The position numbers and the translations under genes are program-made. From NCBI GenBank assembly GCA_023078685.1, contig JALGAS010000010.1, positions 248,001 to 312,000 on the forward strand: 64,000 bases of DNA, written 5' to 3'. Source of the stretch: Neopestalotiopsis rosae (Eukaryota; Ascomycota; Sordariomycetes; Amphisphaeriales; Sporocadaceae). Of the stretch, positions 1-11,004 are shown in pieces. The notes beneath the pieces are model-generated. The model had not been told where the DNA came from and made no database searches. It was given only the letters and a program-made list of their open reading frames with translations. Within the stretch, counting starts at the first letter, position 1. Every line of letters starts with the position of its first letter.

Positions 1-213
1 CAGTGTAGCAGGAATCAATTATCAACCGGTGTGGCCGTTGCTATTGGCATTGGGGGAACTGCTGCGTTCATCGTACTTCTTCTCCTGGCCTACTTTGCGT
101 GGAGGCGGAAGCAAAGGAAGAACACGGACAGCGCAGCACATCCAAACCCAGCGCCAAAGTCTAGCTCTAATGCTGAGGCCATTGTGTCCACAGACTTCAA
201 TCTGACATACTAG
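1..213 (+). CDS. C-terminal part of a single-pass membrane protein (5' end outside window)
   Basis: The reading frame is open from base 1 and ends at a TAG at 211-213, giving the last 70 residues of a protein whose start lies outside the window. A hydrophobic segment (about residues 11-34 of the visible part, reading VAVAIGIGGTAAFIVLLLLA) is followed at once by a basic stretch (WRRKQRKN) and a short Ser/Pro/Ala-rich tail. This is the layout of a type I membrane protein with a small cytosolic tail, as in fungal Mid2/WSC-like surface proteins or SKG6-type proteins. The extracellular part is missing, so the family cannot be decided. An intron could lie upstream, and the true last exon might start within the first 30 bases. 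Confidence 0.55.
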   Translation, partial: QCSRNQLSTGVAVAIGIGGTAAFIVLLLLAYFAWRRKQRKNTDSAAHPNPAPKSSSNAEAIVSTDFNLTY

Positions 214-855
214 GAGCTCTCTGGTCAGGCGCGTTCCGAGCTCTCTGCACACGAACCCGGGCCGCGAGAACTTTCCAGCGATCCTCAACCGATAGAGCTC
301 GCAAATTTGCTACAAAATCAGCCAAGTCGCACCTAAGCATGTAGGTGGCTTCAAGTCGGCGTTGGTGTGAGGTACGTCTGCACAATATTGCCGGAATATC
401 GATTATCTCGGCCACCATAACCTTCGTCGTGCCGTGCATCATTTCCGGACGATATCGACAAACCATATTATCAACGACACCACAGCAGGTGCGAATAGAC
501 TGACAAAGTGATTATATTCACTTGACTATGAAGAAAATTTACACGGTTGGCATGTGTTTTCATGATCTTGACTTCCGCTTCCGAATCCCGTCCTTCCGCT
601 GATTGGGTAGCGGCCGATCCGCTCCGGCCGACTAGGGCCCCGCACAACTCCGTGTGGATAGTTTTGAATTCTACATGAACTTTTAGGAATGCAAGTCACC
701 CAATTGAACAAACTTTGAGGAGATCTATGACCTGTTTAGAAAAAATAAAGCCTCTTATCGGCAATTTCCAAACTTTTCCCATATTTATCTTACTTCTTTA
801 TTCATTGTATTATATCATCTGTCACGTATATAGAGCACGGCGCATCGGTAAAATC
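214..855. other. Intergenic region, tandem genes
   Basis: This holds the 3' region of the left-edge gene and the promoter of the formamidase gene. The part at 720-850 is AT-rich (runs of TTTAT and TTATAT) just before the formamidase ATG. I see no further gene. Confidence 0.6.
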
Positions 856-1816
856 ATGTCGCTATCACTCACTTATGAGGCCCACCGTTTCGGAAAGGAC
901 CATGAGCTGCAAAGGGTAGGCGTCTGGACATCGCCAGACACGGAAACGCAGAGCAAAGAACCTTGGATCATGTAAGCACCTGCTTTTACCATGACAACTT
1001 CACGCCCCCGAATTTTAACTTTTCGCACTCAGATATATCCACGGTGGTGCATGGAGGGATTTTCGTATCGACCACAAGACCTTTGGCCCTACCATTGAGG
1101 CCATCCTATCAGCCTCACAAAAGGCGACAACAGATGACGCAAGCGCCCCATCATCGTCTCCCGTCTTTGCCGGCATCGCCTCGGTAGACTACCGGCTCAG
1201 CCCGCACCCCAGCTTCCCCCAGGACCCGGCCACCACGCCCGCCGACCAGTACCGCGACGCCCGGCACCCCGACCACCTGCGCGACGTGTGGTCGGCGCTG
1301 GCCTTTCTGCAGAGCCGGTACGGCTTTGGCAGCAACTATGTGCTAGTGGGCCACTCGGCGGGCGCCACGCTCGCGCTGCAGCTGCTCATGGGCGCCACGG
1401 CGCTCTGGGGCGCGGCACCCCCGGCGGACGTGGCACTGCCCCGGGCCATTGTCGGCCTCGAAGGTATCTATGATTTGCAAGGGCTGGTGGACCGGCTGGG
1501 CCCGGCGTACGGTGAGCTCTTTGAGGGCGCGTTTGGCGGGCCCGAGAACTGGGCCGACGTCTCGCCCCTGCGGTTCCGGGGGAGCTTTTCTGAGGGCTGG
1601 AAGGCGGGCGAGCTGGTGGTCTTGGGCTGGGGCCCGCAGGACGAGCTCATTGATGAGCCCGAGATTGATGGCATGGCGAAGCGCCTCGAGAAGGAGGAGG
1701 ACAAGGTGCGAACGATTGTGCTCAAGGATCTCGAGGGGACGCATGATGGTATGTGGGAGGATGGACGGCCTTTTGCCAAGGTGGTACTCAAGACTTTGGC
1801 TGAACTGAAGAGGTAA
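856..1816 (+). CDS. BNA7: N-formylkynurenine formamidase (alpha/beta hydrolase)
   Basis: This enzyme hydrolyses N-formyl-L-kynurenine to kynurenine and formate, the second step of the tryptophan to NAD+ route in the cytosol. The model has two exons, 856-971 and 1033-1816, with a 61-nt GTAAGC..CAG intron, giving 299 residues. The intron falls just before the oxyanion-hole motif HGGAW (residues 42-46), which is joined correctly only by this splice. The nucleophile elbow is GHSAG with Ser147. Asp242 (GPQD) and His276 (EGTHDG) complete the likely triad, with spacing close to that of yeast Bna7. The sequence between HGGAW and the elbow carries a longer loop than in yeast (SASQKATTDDASAPSSS). It faces a transporter gene tail to tail, with 399 bp between the stops. 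The alternative is a related carboxylesterase, but HGGxW with this architecture favours the formamidase. Confidence 0.85.
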
Positions 1817-2215
1817 GGAATAGATGGGAGTGGGATTATCTTGAGGTGTAGAACATCATACACATTTCTTGTAAGCATGCAGCCTTAGATGGGATAAAAT
1901 AGTCACGTTCATGCACCAAAATATCATATCAGGTAGAATTTATATTAAGATCACGACTTTTAAGCTGTATCAAATAAGCTGTCGACCGCGTCAATGACTT
2001 AAAAATGTTGTAGCTGTATCGCTCTCGACAATTTTTCAAAGTCTTGTGCCTTGCAAACAACAGAAAGCTTCCAGTCTAGAAGAATCATTTTCCAAGACAA
2101 CAAAAATACATATGTACCAACTAGGCTCAGCCATTTTTTTCAATCTTTTTTCAAAAAAGATTGTCGCGAACAATTTGACCGAATTTCTCATCAGCCAAAC
2201 AGAGTCCCTCATCTC
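1817..2215. other. Convergent 3' intergenic region
   Basis: AT-rich spacer between the stops of the formamidase and the transporter genes. It must carry both poly(A) sites. No gene seen. Confidence 0.6.
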
Positions 2216-3904
2216 TCAAGCAATATATCGAAACTCGGGGTGTCGGTATCCAAGATCAGCCTGCTCCTGCTCGGTAAGACCCTGGAGGCGGTAATCGCGG
2301 CCGCCGCGGGCGCGCAGACGGTTCTCCCACTTGCAGTAGGCGATGCCGACGAGCGAGAGGGCCAGCACGAGGAACTGGGCCACCAGGTTGATGGTGTGGC
2401 CAATGTGGTAGTCGGGGGCGTCGCGGCTCAGGTAGGCCCAGACGGCCAGGATGCCGCCCGAGGTGCCGATGGAGACGATGTAGCCGCCGGACACGGCGCG
2501 GACGGCGGGGCCCGCCGAGTTGTTGAGGCCCCAGGACAGGAACCCGGGGCCGCCGGGAAAGGCGCCCACGGTCACAAAGTAGATGCTCATGTACTTTAGG
2601 TTGGCGTTGTCGCTCCAGCGCAGGATGGCGAAGCCGACGATGCCGATGGTGGTGAAACCCGCGAGGTAAATTCCGCGGCGGGCCGTCTTGTCGCTGACGA
2701 AAGCAATGCCGATGGCCACCAGCGAGGCCAGGACGTAGGGCGGGACGCTGTACAGCTGGGCTTTTGTCGAGGTCCAGCCCAGCTCGGCGAGCAGCGTGGG
2801 CATGAACACCGAGACGCCCTGGACTGTGACGTTGATAAGGAAGAAGCCGCCCGCGCAGATGTAGTTCATGATGTTGAGGACGGCGCGCTTGATGTGCTTG
2901 GGCTTGACGTTCTCGTTGGAATCGGAGCGGTGCTCGCGGCGCAGGCGCTCCTCAGCGATCCACTGCTCGCGGGGCGTAAGGCGCTTGGAGCTTGAAGGGC
3001 TCTGGGGGAGGATGATGGGTGCCAGGGCGCCGGCAATCATGGTGACGAGGCCCTCAAAGAAGAAAATGTTGCGCCAGGTTTCGATTCTTGTAGAGGCAAT
3101 GCCCCAAGCTGGGATTCGGGTTAGGCCAGTGGCCAGGAGACCTAGCACTCTTTGTCAGTCGCTGTGTGAATAAGTAGAAGATGCACCTTGTGCGTTGACA
3201 GCAAGGAGATAAACCAAGATCCTACCTCCAAAAGCACCAGCCATTGAGGCGGCCGAGACATAGATTCCGACGCGAAAGTACAACTCTTTGCGCTTGTAAA
3301 AGGAGCTGAGGAAGAATGCGATACCGGGCATGGCGCCACCCTCAAAGACGCCAAGAAGGGCGCGCATGGCGCACAACTGCTCAAAGGTCTTGATGAAAGC
3401 CGTACACATAGAGATGAAGCCGAAGCCGACCACGAGGCCTGGGATGAAGTATCTAGGGCCGACCTTCTTCAAGATGATGTTACTAGGCACCTCGAAGCAC
3501 AGGTAGACAATGTAGAAAATCGACAGAGCCCAGTTGAAGCGGTAACCGCTCAGGTCCAATTCCTTGTCCATGCCCTGAATGCGAGCATTACCAATGTTGG
3601 CACTGGAATAATGAAAATTAGTATAGATTCTAGAGATAGTCTGCTCAAGCCTGTCTTGTCACTCACTTGTCGCGATGGGCAAAAGAGTCGCGAGCAGCAA
3701 GCAGTGGGTATAGAAGACAAGAATGACTTACCGATCAAGGAAGCAGAGCAGGTAGAGAACAGTGACGGTCGGGACGATTTGCCAGTCAAGCTTGTGGCGA
3801 AGAGCAGTTTCCTCTGCCTCGGTCCATGATGGTTCCTCGACAGAGTCGTCACTCTTCTCACCAGTCTCGACTTCTGCCGGTGAGTCGGACTTTTCGACAG
3901 ACAT
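2216..3904 (-). CDS. MFS transporter, anion:cation symporter family (DAL5/TNA1-like)
   Basis: Plasma-membrane major facilitator of the group that takes up allantoate, nicotinate, pantothenate, biotin or similar carboxylates. Exons run 3904-3732, 3602-3226 and 3141-2216 (introns of 129 and 84 nt), giving 491 residues. The N-terminus is acidic and soluble. The first helix carries LLCFLDRANIGNAR, the family signature with Asp-Arg-Ala-Asn after helix 1. The segment RYFIPGLVVGFG and RALLGVFEGG (helices 3 and 4) and the loop after helix 6 (SKRLTPREQWIAEERLR) are also typical of the DAL5 group. The second intron splits the Gly of GAFGG|LLATGL. The C-terminal tail is short. The exact substrate cannot be read from sequence because this family is large in fungi. 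Its position beside a kynurenine-pathway gene makes a nicotinate-type substrate worth testing, but that is inference. Confidence 0.85.
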
Positions 3905-5495
3905 GATTGCGCGCAAATGGTCGAAATGACCCGTCCAAATGGATGAACGGTTCTGTCCAGGTGAAGGGTTTGTTGTGCGAGAGAAGAAATAACAGAAGGG
4001 GTTTAATGCAGGGAACAAAAGTATTAATAGGGCGACGAGTGGGAACAACTTCCAAGATGTGTATGTAGTATTTATGTCAAGGTTCCCTTTGTGAGCCCTG
4101 CAAGGAACACAGGGATTCGATTGGCTGCGATTATTCGATTCACAAGCTTCCAAGAACTCGGAAAAGGTTGTGATTGTCGCATGGGCGGCGGCCGTTTGTC
4201 AAGCAAGTCCCATGTGTTGTGCAGTCAGTGTCTGCAGAAAAACCTGGACTAGACCCAATGCTGTGTCGCATTCAGACTCTGATTCTCGTCCCCGGCCGAC
4301 TCTGACGAACCTATGCGCTGCTCCAGTCGATTGTCGAAATACTCAATAAGCTTATTCAACTCACCTTCTCCCCCAACCCGGCTGACTATCCTCCTCTCTT
4401 TTCTCTCCAAAATTGTCAGAATATCCTGCCCTCCACTAGGATGGAGAAGGTCACGCTTGGCAAGGTCTCGGCAGATATCACCGGGATCTCGTTTTTGGCT
4501 GTACTTTTATTGTTCATGTCTCCTCATTCGGTACCCAAGAGCAAGAACGTCTTCTCCCACAATCAGTTGGATTCTGCCGTGGCCGAGCAATGCTACCTGT
4601 CCAGGGCTAAAGTGCCACGACTTTGCGTCAACGGCAATTGGTCCTTTGGTGTCGTCTTAACAGGGTACCCCGCGATACCAAGCCATTAGTTGACCAACGG
4701 ACCCATGTGAGTATGGGGTATCATTGTCCAGGGCCCTTTTATGTTTTATTTTTTTTTTCTCTCTCATCCCATCATCTTGCAAATATCTTTGTAATGTGTT
4801 TTTGTCAGTAGACAAAATTGGATCGCTCTCTGCCAAGAAGTAGAGAAATTTCGCTGTCGGAACTGAGGATTTGCCGACTCGACACTTGGAGTTGAGAGAC
4901 AATCGGGAGTACAGAGATTGCCGTGCATGTCTTTGGTTGTCTCGGTAGAACTCATGTTGCTTCGATTGTCTGCAAGCCAAAAAGCCGTTAAACATCAGTG
5001 TTTGGTTGCCTTGGTGACACATGATGTCTCTCTACTTGCTTGCGCCACCTGGAAAACCCAGTATACTCTGCAGGTGTTCTCGGGCGCATGGCGGTTATCT
5101 ATCACTGTAGTCGCTCATTCCGCGTCGCCTGTGCAGGTCTTCATTGCCATTGCTTTTATCCGGATGCCGGTTATCGGAGAAGACATGTTTTTTCTGCCGC
5201 TCGCTGATTGGTATTGGTCGCCATCATCCATACAAAATCATGTACTTGGAATATTTGGTGAGACAAGTCGGTGTAAAAACTGATTTTACATTGTTCAATA
5301 ATCCCAGTGTCGCTTAACCACGATCTTGTCGTCTTCCCACTCCGAATGACTCCGTATATCAAGCACCATTGATGTAGCGATTGACGTATCGTGGCTCGAC
5401 TGACTCGGGCCACTACTAGACACTATACAATAAGCATTCACAACCGTGTATGGTTTCTTGGCCCATACTGTGATCTTGGCAGTCTCGAGGTGTCT
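3905..5495. other. Intergenic region without a supported gene
   Basis: Holds the promoter of the transporter gene (right-to-left from 3905) and the 3' flank of the cystinosin gene. Short open frames occur, for example at 4441-4689, but they match no family and lack a splice or conservation argument. Confidence 0.55.
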
Positions 5496-6522
5496 CTAGT
5501 CTAACCTCCTCTCGTCCTCGCCTCGCTCAAGGAGAGCCTCCCTCTCGCCCTTGGCGCCGTTGCTGCCGCGGTAGAGGACATAGTGCTGGGTCATGAAGCA
5601 AATATCGTACAGCATGGATACATTCCCCAGGGCAAACTTTACCGGGTTGCCCGTGATGCCGGACCAGTCGCCCTGAAGGTACGAGTCGATGCCCTGCTGG
5701 GCAATGCTGAGAATACCACCAGCAAAGTCGAGCAGAATTTGCCAGATGCTCCAGCCCTTGGTGCTCTGGTTCTGCGCATTGTAGTACAGCTGTGGCGCGT
5801 ACTTGATGAGCGTCACAAAGAGCTTGACGTACGAGATGGCATAGACGACATCGAGCCAGGCCCAGGACCGCCGAGGGTCTCCTGTAGAAGCCGGGTCCTG
5901 TCCGGCAACGAGGACGATGACGCCGATAACCGTCAAGATGGAGCCAGTGGCCACACCGAGGATCAAACGGGACGGCCTGGTGCCCGGCGCGCGCTCAAAC
6001 CCCCACAGAGACGGAAGCATGTATTGCGACGTCGTGATGGTGCAGACGATCACGGCGTGTAGCGCAAAGATGATGTCGTTGAAAGCGACGGTGGGATAGT
6101 GGCCCTCGCCATGGCGGAGCGCATATTGATGCCGAATCAAGGGGGAGTAGTAGAAGGCTACATTCGAGGTAAGGTATGCGCAAAAGCCTAGTAGAAAGCG
6201 ATTGACTTGTTAGCAAAGTGTTTGCATATAGTCATCCCATCAATATGCTCCAGAGAGGGGCCTCGACTCTGAGATCATCGTCCAAGCGCAGTTACCAGGC
6301 ATTACTAGCGGGAGCCCGGGAAAGGGGCAGGCAAGACAAGACAGGGCAAGGTGGGCAGGGCAGTAGATATGTACCAAATGTGTTGATCAGCGGAAAGTCT
6401 ACCGTTGTTCCAGAGGTGGACTTTCTCCGATAGCTCAAGAGCGGTTGGCTATAGAATGAGGCGGACCAGCAAAAGGTGTAGACCCAGCCGAAGACTCCCG
6501 AGAGGAAGACGAGAAACTGCAT
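5496..6522 (-). CDS. ERS1: Cystinosin-type PQ-loop transporter of the vacuole/lysosome
   Basis: Predicted proton-driven cystine exporter of the vacuolar membrane with seven helices. Exons are 6522-6375 and 6187-5496, with a 187-nt intron (GTACAT..TAG) that splits a Gly codon, giving 279 residues. The joined sequence reads NTFG|FCAYLTSNVAFYYSP, as in the family. The second PQ-loop is intact (IKYAPQLYYNAQNQSTKGWS), and an Asp in LLDFAGGILS matches the substrate/proton-binding Asp of cystinosin. In the first loop the usual Pro-Gln reads Ser25-Gln26 (SFYSQPLLSYRRKS). The start chosen is the ATG just before FLVFLSGVFGWVYTFCWS; an upstream in-frame extension exists but is not family-like. Length is normal for fungal homologues. 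Confidence 0.87.
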
Positions 6523-8299
6523 AATGTACGTTGTTTGAAGAAGTCCCACACAGGTGAATCGGGTGGTTGCGGGTCTGATGGGATGGTGGCTGTAGCTGTC
6601 GCGTTCTCTGTAGTCCGACTGCTCATCCAATTGACTGCGACCGTGTTGCTGCGAAATGTGCTGGCGCGCTCAAGACAATTGATGTTCTCAAGTCTTGGTG
6701 TTTCTGTCAGCTTTGCGACGGGGAGAAGACTCCGTATGACAAAGGACCCAGACCACCCTTATTTTCTGCGATGGGAAATGACCTCGTGGAAGGCGACTCG
6801 AGGGCGTCTGGTGAGAGACTTAGAGTTTAGCGATCTTCAGGCGGCCCACGGCGCCGGATCCGAGGGGTCGCCAAGACGCGATTCAGTCGCTAAATCACGT
6901 CTACGATAAGAGATAAGAGGAGAAAGGGCAAAGAATAAGCAGCAGAAATCCATTAAACCCGCTAGAAAGTTTAGAACCCAGCCCAGCTGCCACCTGCAGG
7001 ACTGACGGGACTGTCAAATGCCCTGCCTGACCTGCCCTGCGCCTCTGTAGTAAGAAATGCGCAGCGGGGGCTCCCGGAGAGGCGCTCCGGGTTTACATCG
7101 TCTCGGTACCTCGTCTTTTAGTCCCAACAAGCTTTCGCTTTCGTCTCGTCTCGCTTCCATTCTCGGGACTTGGGGGACCCCCAATCTCGATGATCTTCTT
7201 GTTGGGTCGCTTTAAGGCGCGTTTAGCTCAAGAGCGAGCCGCTGCTGCAAGGGGCTCGTCGATGCGACGCTGTTGTAAAAGTACATTGCGGCTCACTGGT
7301 GGGCTTGTTGACCAGGCCGTAATGGATCGACTGACTATGATGCTATGATGCGCTCGTAAAGGTCCAGTCCAGGGGTCCAACAGAGGATATGTGGGGGTCA
7401 CTGTATGAACTTCGTCGCTGGTTCTTGATTTCTTGTACTACAACCACACAATTTCAAGCTCAAGACCATGATATGTCGATGGACGATCGACCAAGTGTAA
7501 CGACTCAGCTGAAAAGTAAATGTCGTTTGCTAACACAATGTCAAAGAGCAATAGCACAGCGTCCAAGCAATTCTGACGGTCTACCTATTTCTTGCCAGGA
7601 CCAGTTAGAATCCCCGATGGCGGGTTGGGCTGAATAGGTCATAGCATAGCTAGCATAGGTCAACTAGATATATCGTACTGGCACTAGACGTTTGATAGCT
7701 GTCCATGACTCGGCCGTGGGCTGACGGGTTTAATGCTCGAGCGAAACAGAGACACCAAGACTATCACCGGCACTTTGCTAGACTAGCCAAGTGCTCAGAT
7801 CAACAAACTATTATGAAGCTTTTTCTTCAATCTACTTTCTATTTTCAAGTCAAGTCTTGTGAATGAGATGGTCTGTTCTAGCCTCGTTTTCCCCTGCCCT
7901 TGAACGGAAATTCCAAGCGGAAATGTGGTGTAGTTGCTTTCCATCTAGACCAGGAGGACCTGGGCTTTGGGCGCCTCGCGCGAGATTCCCACTTCTTATC
8001 GGCGCGACTGAGGAAAATGTCACACCACATTCTGCTGATATTTCCTCGACAACACACCGTACTCTTCCGCGTGTTCCACTTTATTCAAAAGAAATATAAT
8101 TCTAGAGTGTTTGCCATGTCTGAAGCTGTCATGTTGTTCTCGTTATTTTACTGTTCAAAGACAGCTCTACCGAATACCATATACCCACCATAATCCACCA
8201 CAAGTTACCGTAGGCGATATCCAATTATACGCCTATATAGTCACAAAAGACAGCAAACACAACATCATCAGAAGAAATCACAACATTCTTATACCCACC
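6523..8299. other. Divergent promoter region
   Basis: Separates the cystinosin gene (minus) from the 2EXR gene (plus). GC content is high near 6980-7100, and pyrimidine-rich sequence lies at 7110-7190. No coding region could be supported. The 2EXR core promoter lies at its right end. Confidence 0.55.
8221..8240 (+). promoter_or_regulatory. CCAAT and TATA-like core promoter of the 2EXR gene
   Basis: A CCAAT sequence at 8220-8224 and a TATATA at 8234-8239 lie 60-80 bp upstream of the ATG at 8300. This fits a short leader that ends in ACCATGG, a good fungal start context. The transcription start itself is not visible. Confidence 0.45.
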
Positions 8300-8944
8300 A
8301 TGGACGATAGCAAATCACTAGTCCAACATGAGACACATCGGCCTCGGGCAGGATTCCTATCTCTTCCCCTCGAAATGAGATGGGAAATCTACTCGTACCT
8401 CCTCATCCTCGACGACCACATCAGTTCGGCTGGCAATAAAAGCCATCCCGCCAGCCCCAAGGTGTACCCGCAAATCCTCTCCGTATGCCGGCAAACGCAC
8501 TGGGAGGCGCACGAGATGCTCTACCGCAACAACACCTTTATCGCCCACCCATCCCTGCTGACGTCGTTCCCGCGGCTGCGCGACGACTACCGCCCCGTAG
8601 CCAGCTCGGCCATGGCATCGCTGGTGCGGAAGGCGGTCCTCCAGCTGCGCCTAGACATCAAGCCCGGGTTTTCCGCAACCCAGGCCGCGGAGCTCCTGAG
8701 CGGCCTCGAGCACCTCCAGGTCGAGGTCTGGCAGGCCGACTACCGGTGCTGCGGCCGCGACGTGCTGAGCCTGCTCGAGGGCGTCCGCGGCTGCCGCTCC
8801 GCCGTGGTCACGGGCAGCACGGGCGGCTTTGAAGAGTACGCGCGCTGGCTCGGGGAGAACATGATGAAGCCCCTCGATGCGCCCGACGAGGAGTACGCCG
8901 GCGCGCCCGGGGATATGAGTCCCGTCAGTCCCTTGCGCGACTAG
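8300..8944 (+). CDS. 2EXR / F-box-like domain protein
   Basis: Single-exon gene of 214 residues, starting at an ATG in the context CCACCATGG. After a short leader the sequence GFLSLPLEMRWEIYSYLL (from about residue 18) is the F-box-like 2EXR signature common in Pezizomycotina. It is followed by the usual ILSVCRQTHWEAHEMLYRNN and TFIAHPSLLTSFPRLRDDYR blocks. The C-terminal half has Leu-rich segments and Cys-Cys near YRCCGRDV. Such proteins form large families of unknown role, sometimes thought to link substrates to ubiquitin ligases; the sequence shows no partner domain. It converges on the C2H2 gene, with 373 bp between the stops. Confidence 0.78.
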   Translation: MDDSKSLVQHETHRPRAGFLSLPLEMRWEIYSYLLILDDHISSAGNKSHPASPKVYPQILSVCRQTHWEAHEMLYRNNTFIAHPSLLTSFPRLRDDYRPVASSAMASLVRKAVLQLRLDIKPGFSATQAAELLSGLEHLQVEVWQADYRCCGRDVLSLLEGVRGCRSAVVTGSTGGFEEYARWLGENMMKPLDAPDEEYAGAPGDMSPVSPLRD

Positions 8945-9317
8945 AGAGCCGAGGCATCGATTAAACCAAGTGACAGAGCTTGGACGAGACGGGAAAGTGA
9001 AATTGTGGTTGTCAATCATTCGACAGGCCACGGGTTCCCCCAAATTTGTTTGTTTTGAGGGGCGTTTTAAAGAGGGCTGTCTGTCATATACTAGACAAGC
9101 TCGGTTGGGAAAAAAAGATGGCGTGGCGTTTGGAGTTCTGGGGCATTACCATTGTTATAGTCATTAATCATCTGGACAACAGGCCAGAGAAGACACTGTT
9201 GGATAAAAATAGAGGCCAATCTGCGGCACACTATATATGAACATTTAAAAGATACCAATTCCCTCGCACTCGAGAACGCGTTCATAGCATACTAGAGATG
9301 AAGATGTTGAACTATAT
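8945..9317. other. Convergent 3' intergenic region
   Basis: Spacer between the stops of the 2EXR gene and the C2H2 gene. No gene or repeat seen. Confidence 0.6.
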
Positions 9318-11004
9318 CTAATTCATGCCCACATGTCCAGAACCCTGGTTATCCTCATTGGAGCCCAAATGTGTAGACCTGAATGTAGAAAGCCACTGGG
9401 TATTGTCAGCAATGGTTTGGTCCCATCCGTCCTGGACGCCATACACCAGCCGTCTCGATTCGTTCTGGAACATTTCGTCTGATGGAATGACGCCTTGGCT
9501 CATCTGTTGCCGAGCAAAGCGCGCGAGTCCAGACGTGAGGAAGTGAACGAAATTCTTCGACACGGCCGGCTCGTCGTGTTGCGGAGTCGCAGTGTCGGCT
9601 GTCTGTCGCTGGTCCGGGACTGGATTCAATTGATGGCTTTCACCGCCTCCCAGCTCGGCTGCCCACTCATCGTGAGATTTCATGATCTGGTGCAGGTGAT
9701 CTTTGGTACGGGAGGATGTGGCAGAGAATGGGACCAGACTGCGGGACTCTGTGCCAATCAGATACGGGGGTATCGCATTGTTGACCTGCGAGGCAATGGC
9801 CTTGTCGAACCCGTGATCGCCCTGCCAGTCGTCCATGGTCGACCCGTCCCGAAAATGACGGGCGAGATGATCGGCCCGCTCCTTCCAGCTGCTCAAGGGT
9901 GTATTGCAGAAACCACAGCGGCAGGTGATGGGAGGAGCGTCGACCTTCCAGTCGTCGATGCATGCCGGGGCCGCATCCACCTTGTGGATCTGCCGCAGGT
10001 GCTGGACGAGGTGATCTCTACGACCAAACTCCCGCACCTGGTTCTCGCCTTCGCAACTACCGTGTGCGTGCATCTTGATGAGATGTTCCTGTGACACGTC
10101 GGGCAGGTTGCAGTACACGCAGTGGTTCTGGCCGGTCAAGGGCGACACAATACTGCCCCCAAACGGCGTGCAGATCCATCGTTCGACCGAGAGATGCAAA
10201 GACTTTTCGTGGCGGGACCAGTCGTACTTGTTCTTAAAGGTATCGCAGCAGAAGGTGCACTGAAATATTCGGCCGCTTTGCGCACCAGACTTGGCGCGGT
10301 TGAGTGTCGTCGTCCGCGCCCTCGAAGCATGTCGCGATCTCGACTTTTGACTCCGGGACGTGGTTGACCTAGACGAGGTAAGGGACTGGGACGAGCCGGC
10401 CGTATCGGCACTGTCGACGCTGGTATCCGAAGTCGCCACGCTCCATCTCTTGGTCTTGAGCCTCTCTGCGGACCGGGTGTGCCGGGGACTGTTTCTCAAG
10501 GCCCCGGCAATGGCGAGCAGAGAGGCGCCCTCGGTCTCTGGCGGAGATTCCTGCCAGCGCTGCATCGGATTCAGGCTCGACGGAGCGGGAGTCACTGGCT
10601 CGCTCGATGCGTGGCGTGAAAGTCCATTCCGTAGATAACGGCTTCTTCGGCGTGGTAAGGCCTGATTGGAAGAAGCCAGCGCTGGAACCATAATCGCCTG
10701 AGGTTCAACAAGAGGAGTTTGAACTTGTGCCGGCCATGGCGGCTGTATCATCTCCAGAGGTTGACTTGGGTAGTCTAAGAAGCTGTTGTATTGAAAATCA
10801 TGCTCACTCGGAAGCACATTTTCATCTACCAGCAAATTTTGCAGGTTCTCCAGCTCCTCTGTGGTGATGCTAGAGTGGTAGCCAAGCGATGTTGTCTGCA
10901 GCGAGTTGAGCAGATCTGCTTCGGAATGGCCAAGATCTATTCGCAATGCGTTAGGTGGGACTCGGTGGGTATGTGGCTTTTGACTGACCGTGCGAATTCT
11001 CCAT
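9318..11004 (-). CDS. C2H2 zinc-finger transcription factor
   Basis: Nuclear regulator of 544 residues. The start is not obvious. The long exon (10936-9318) has no suitable ATG at its head, but a 16-nt first exon at 11004-10989 (ATG GAG AAT TCG CAC G) followed by GTCAGT, a CTAAC branch site and AATAG joins in frame to give MENSHDLGHSEAD. The N-terminal half is Ser/Pro-rich, with an Arg/Ser block near residues 185-220. A classical finger, FQCTFCCDTFKNKYDWSRHE..H, lies at about residues 230-253. It is followed by Cys/His-rich units: CVYC..H..H, RRDHLVQHLRQIHK and CRCGFCNTPLSSWKERADHL. The same block occurs in the fungal homeobox-plus-C2H2 family, but I see no homeobox here. It is divergent from the aminotransferase gene. 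Targets are unknown. Confidence 0.8.

Noticed and set aside
4441..4689. 82-codon frame with a hydrophobic segment (MEKVTLGKVSADITG..)
   Set aside because: Short, with no homologue recalled and no splice partner; could be a small secreted or membrane peptide but unsupported.
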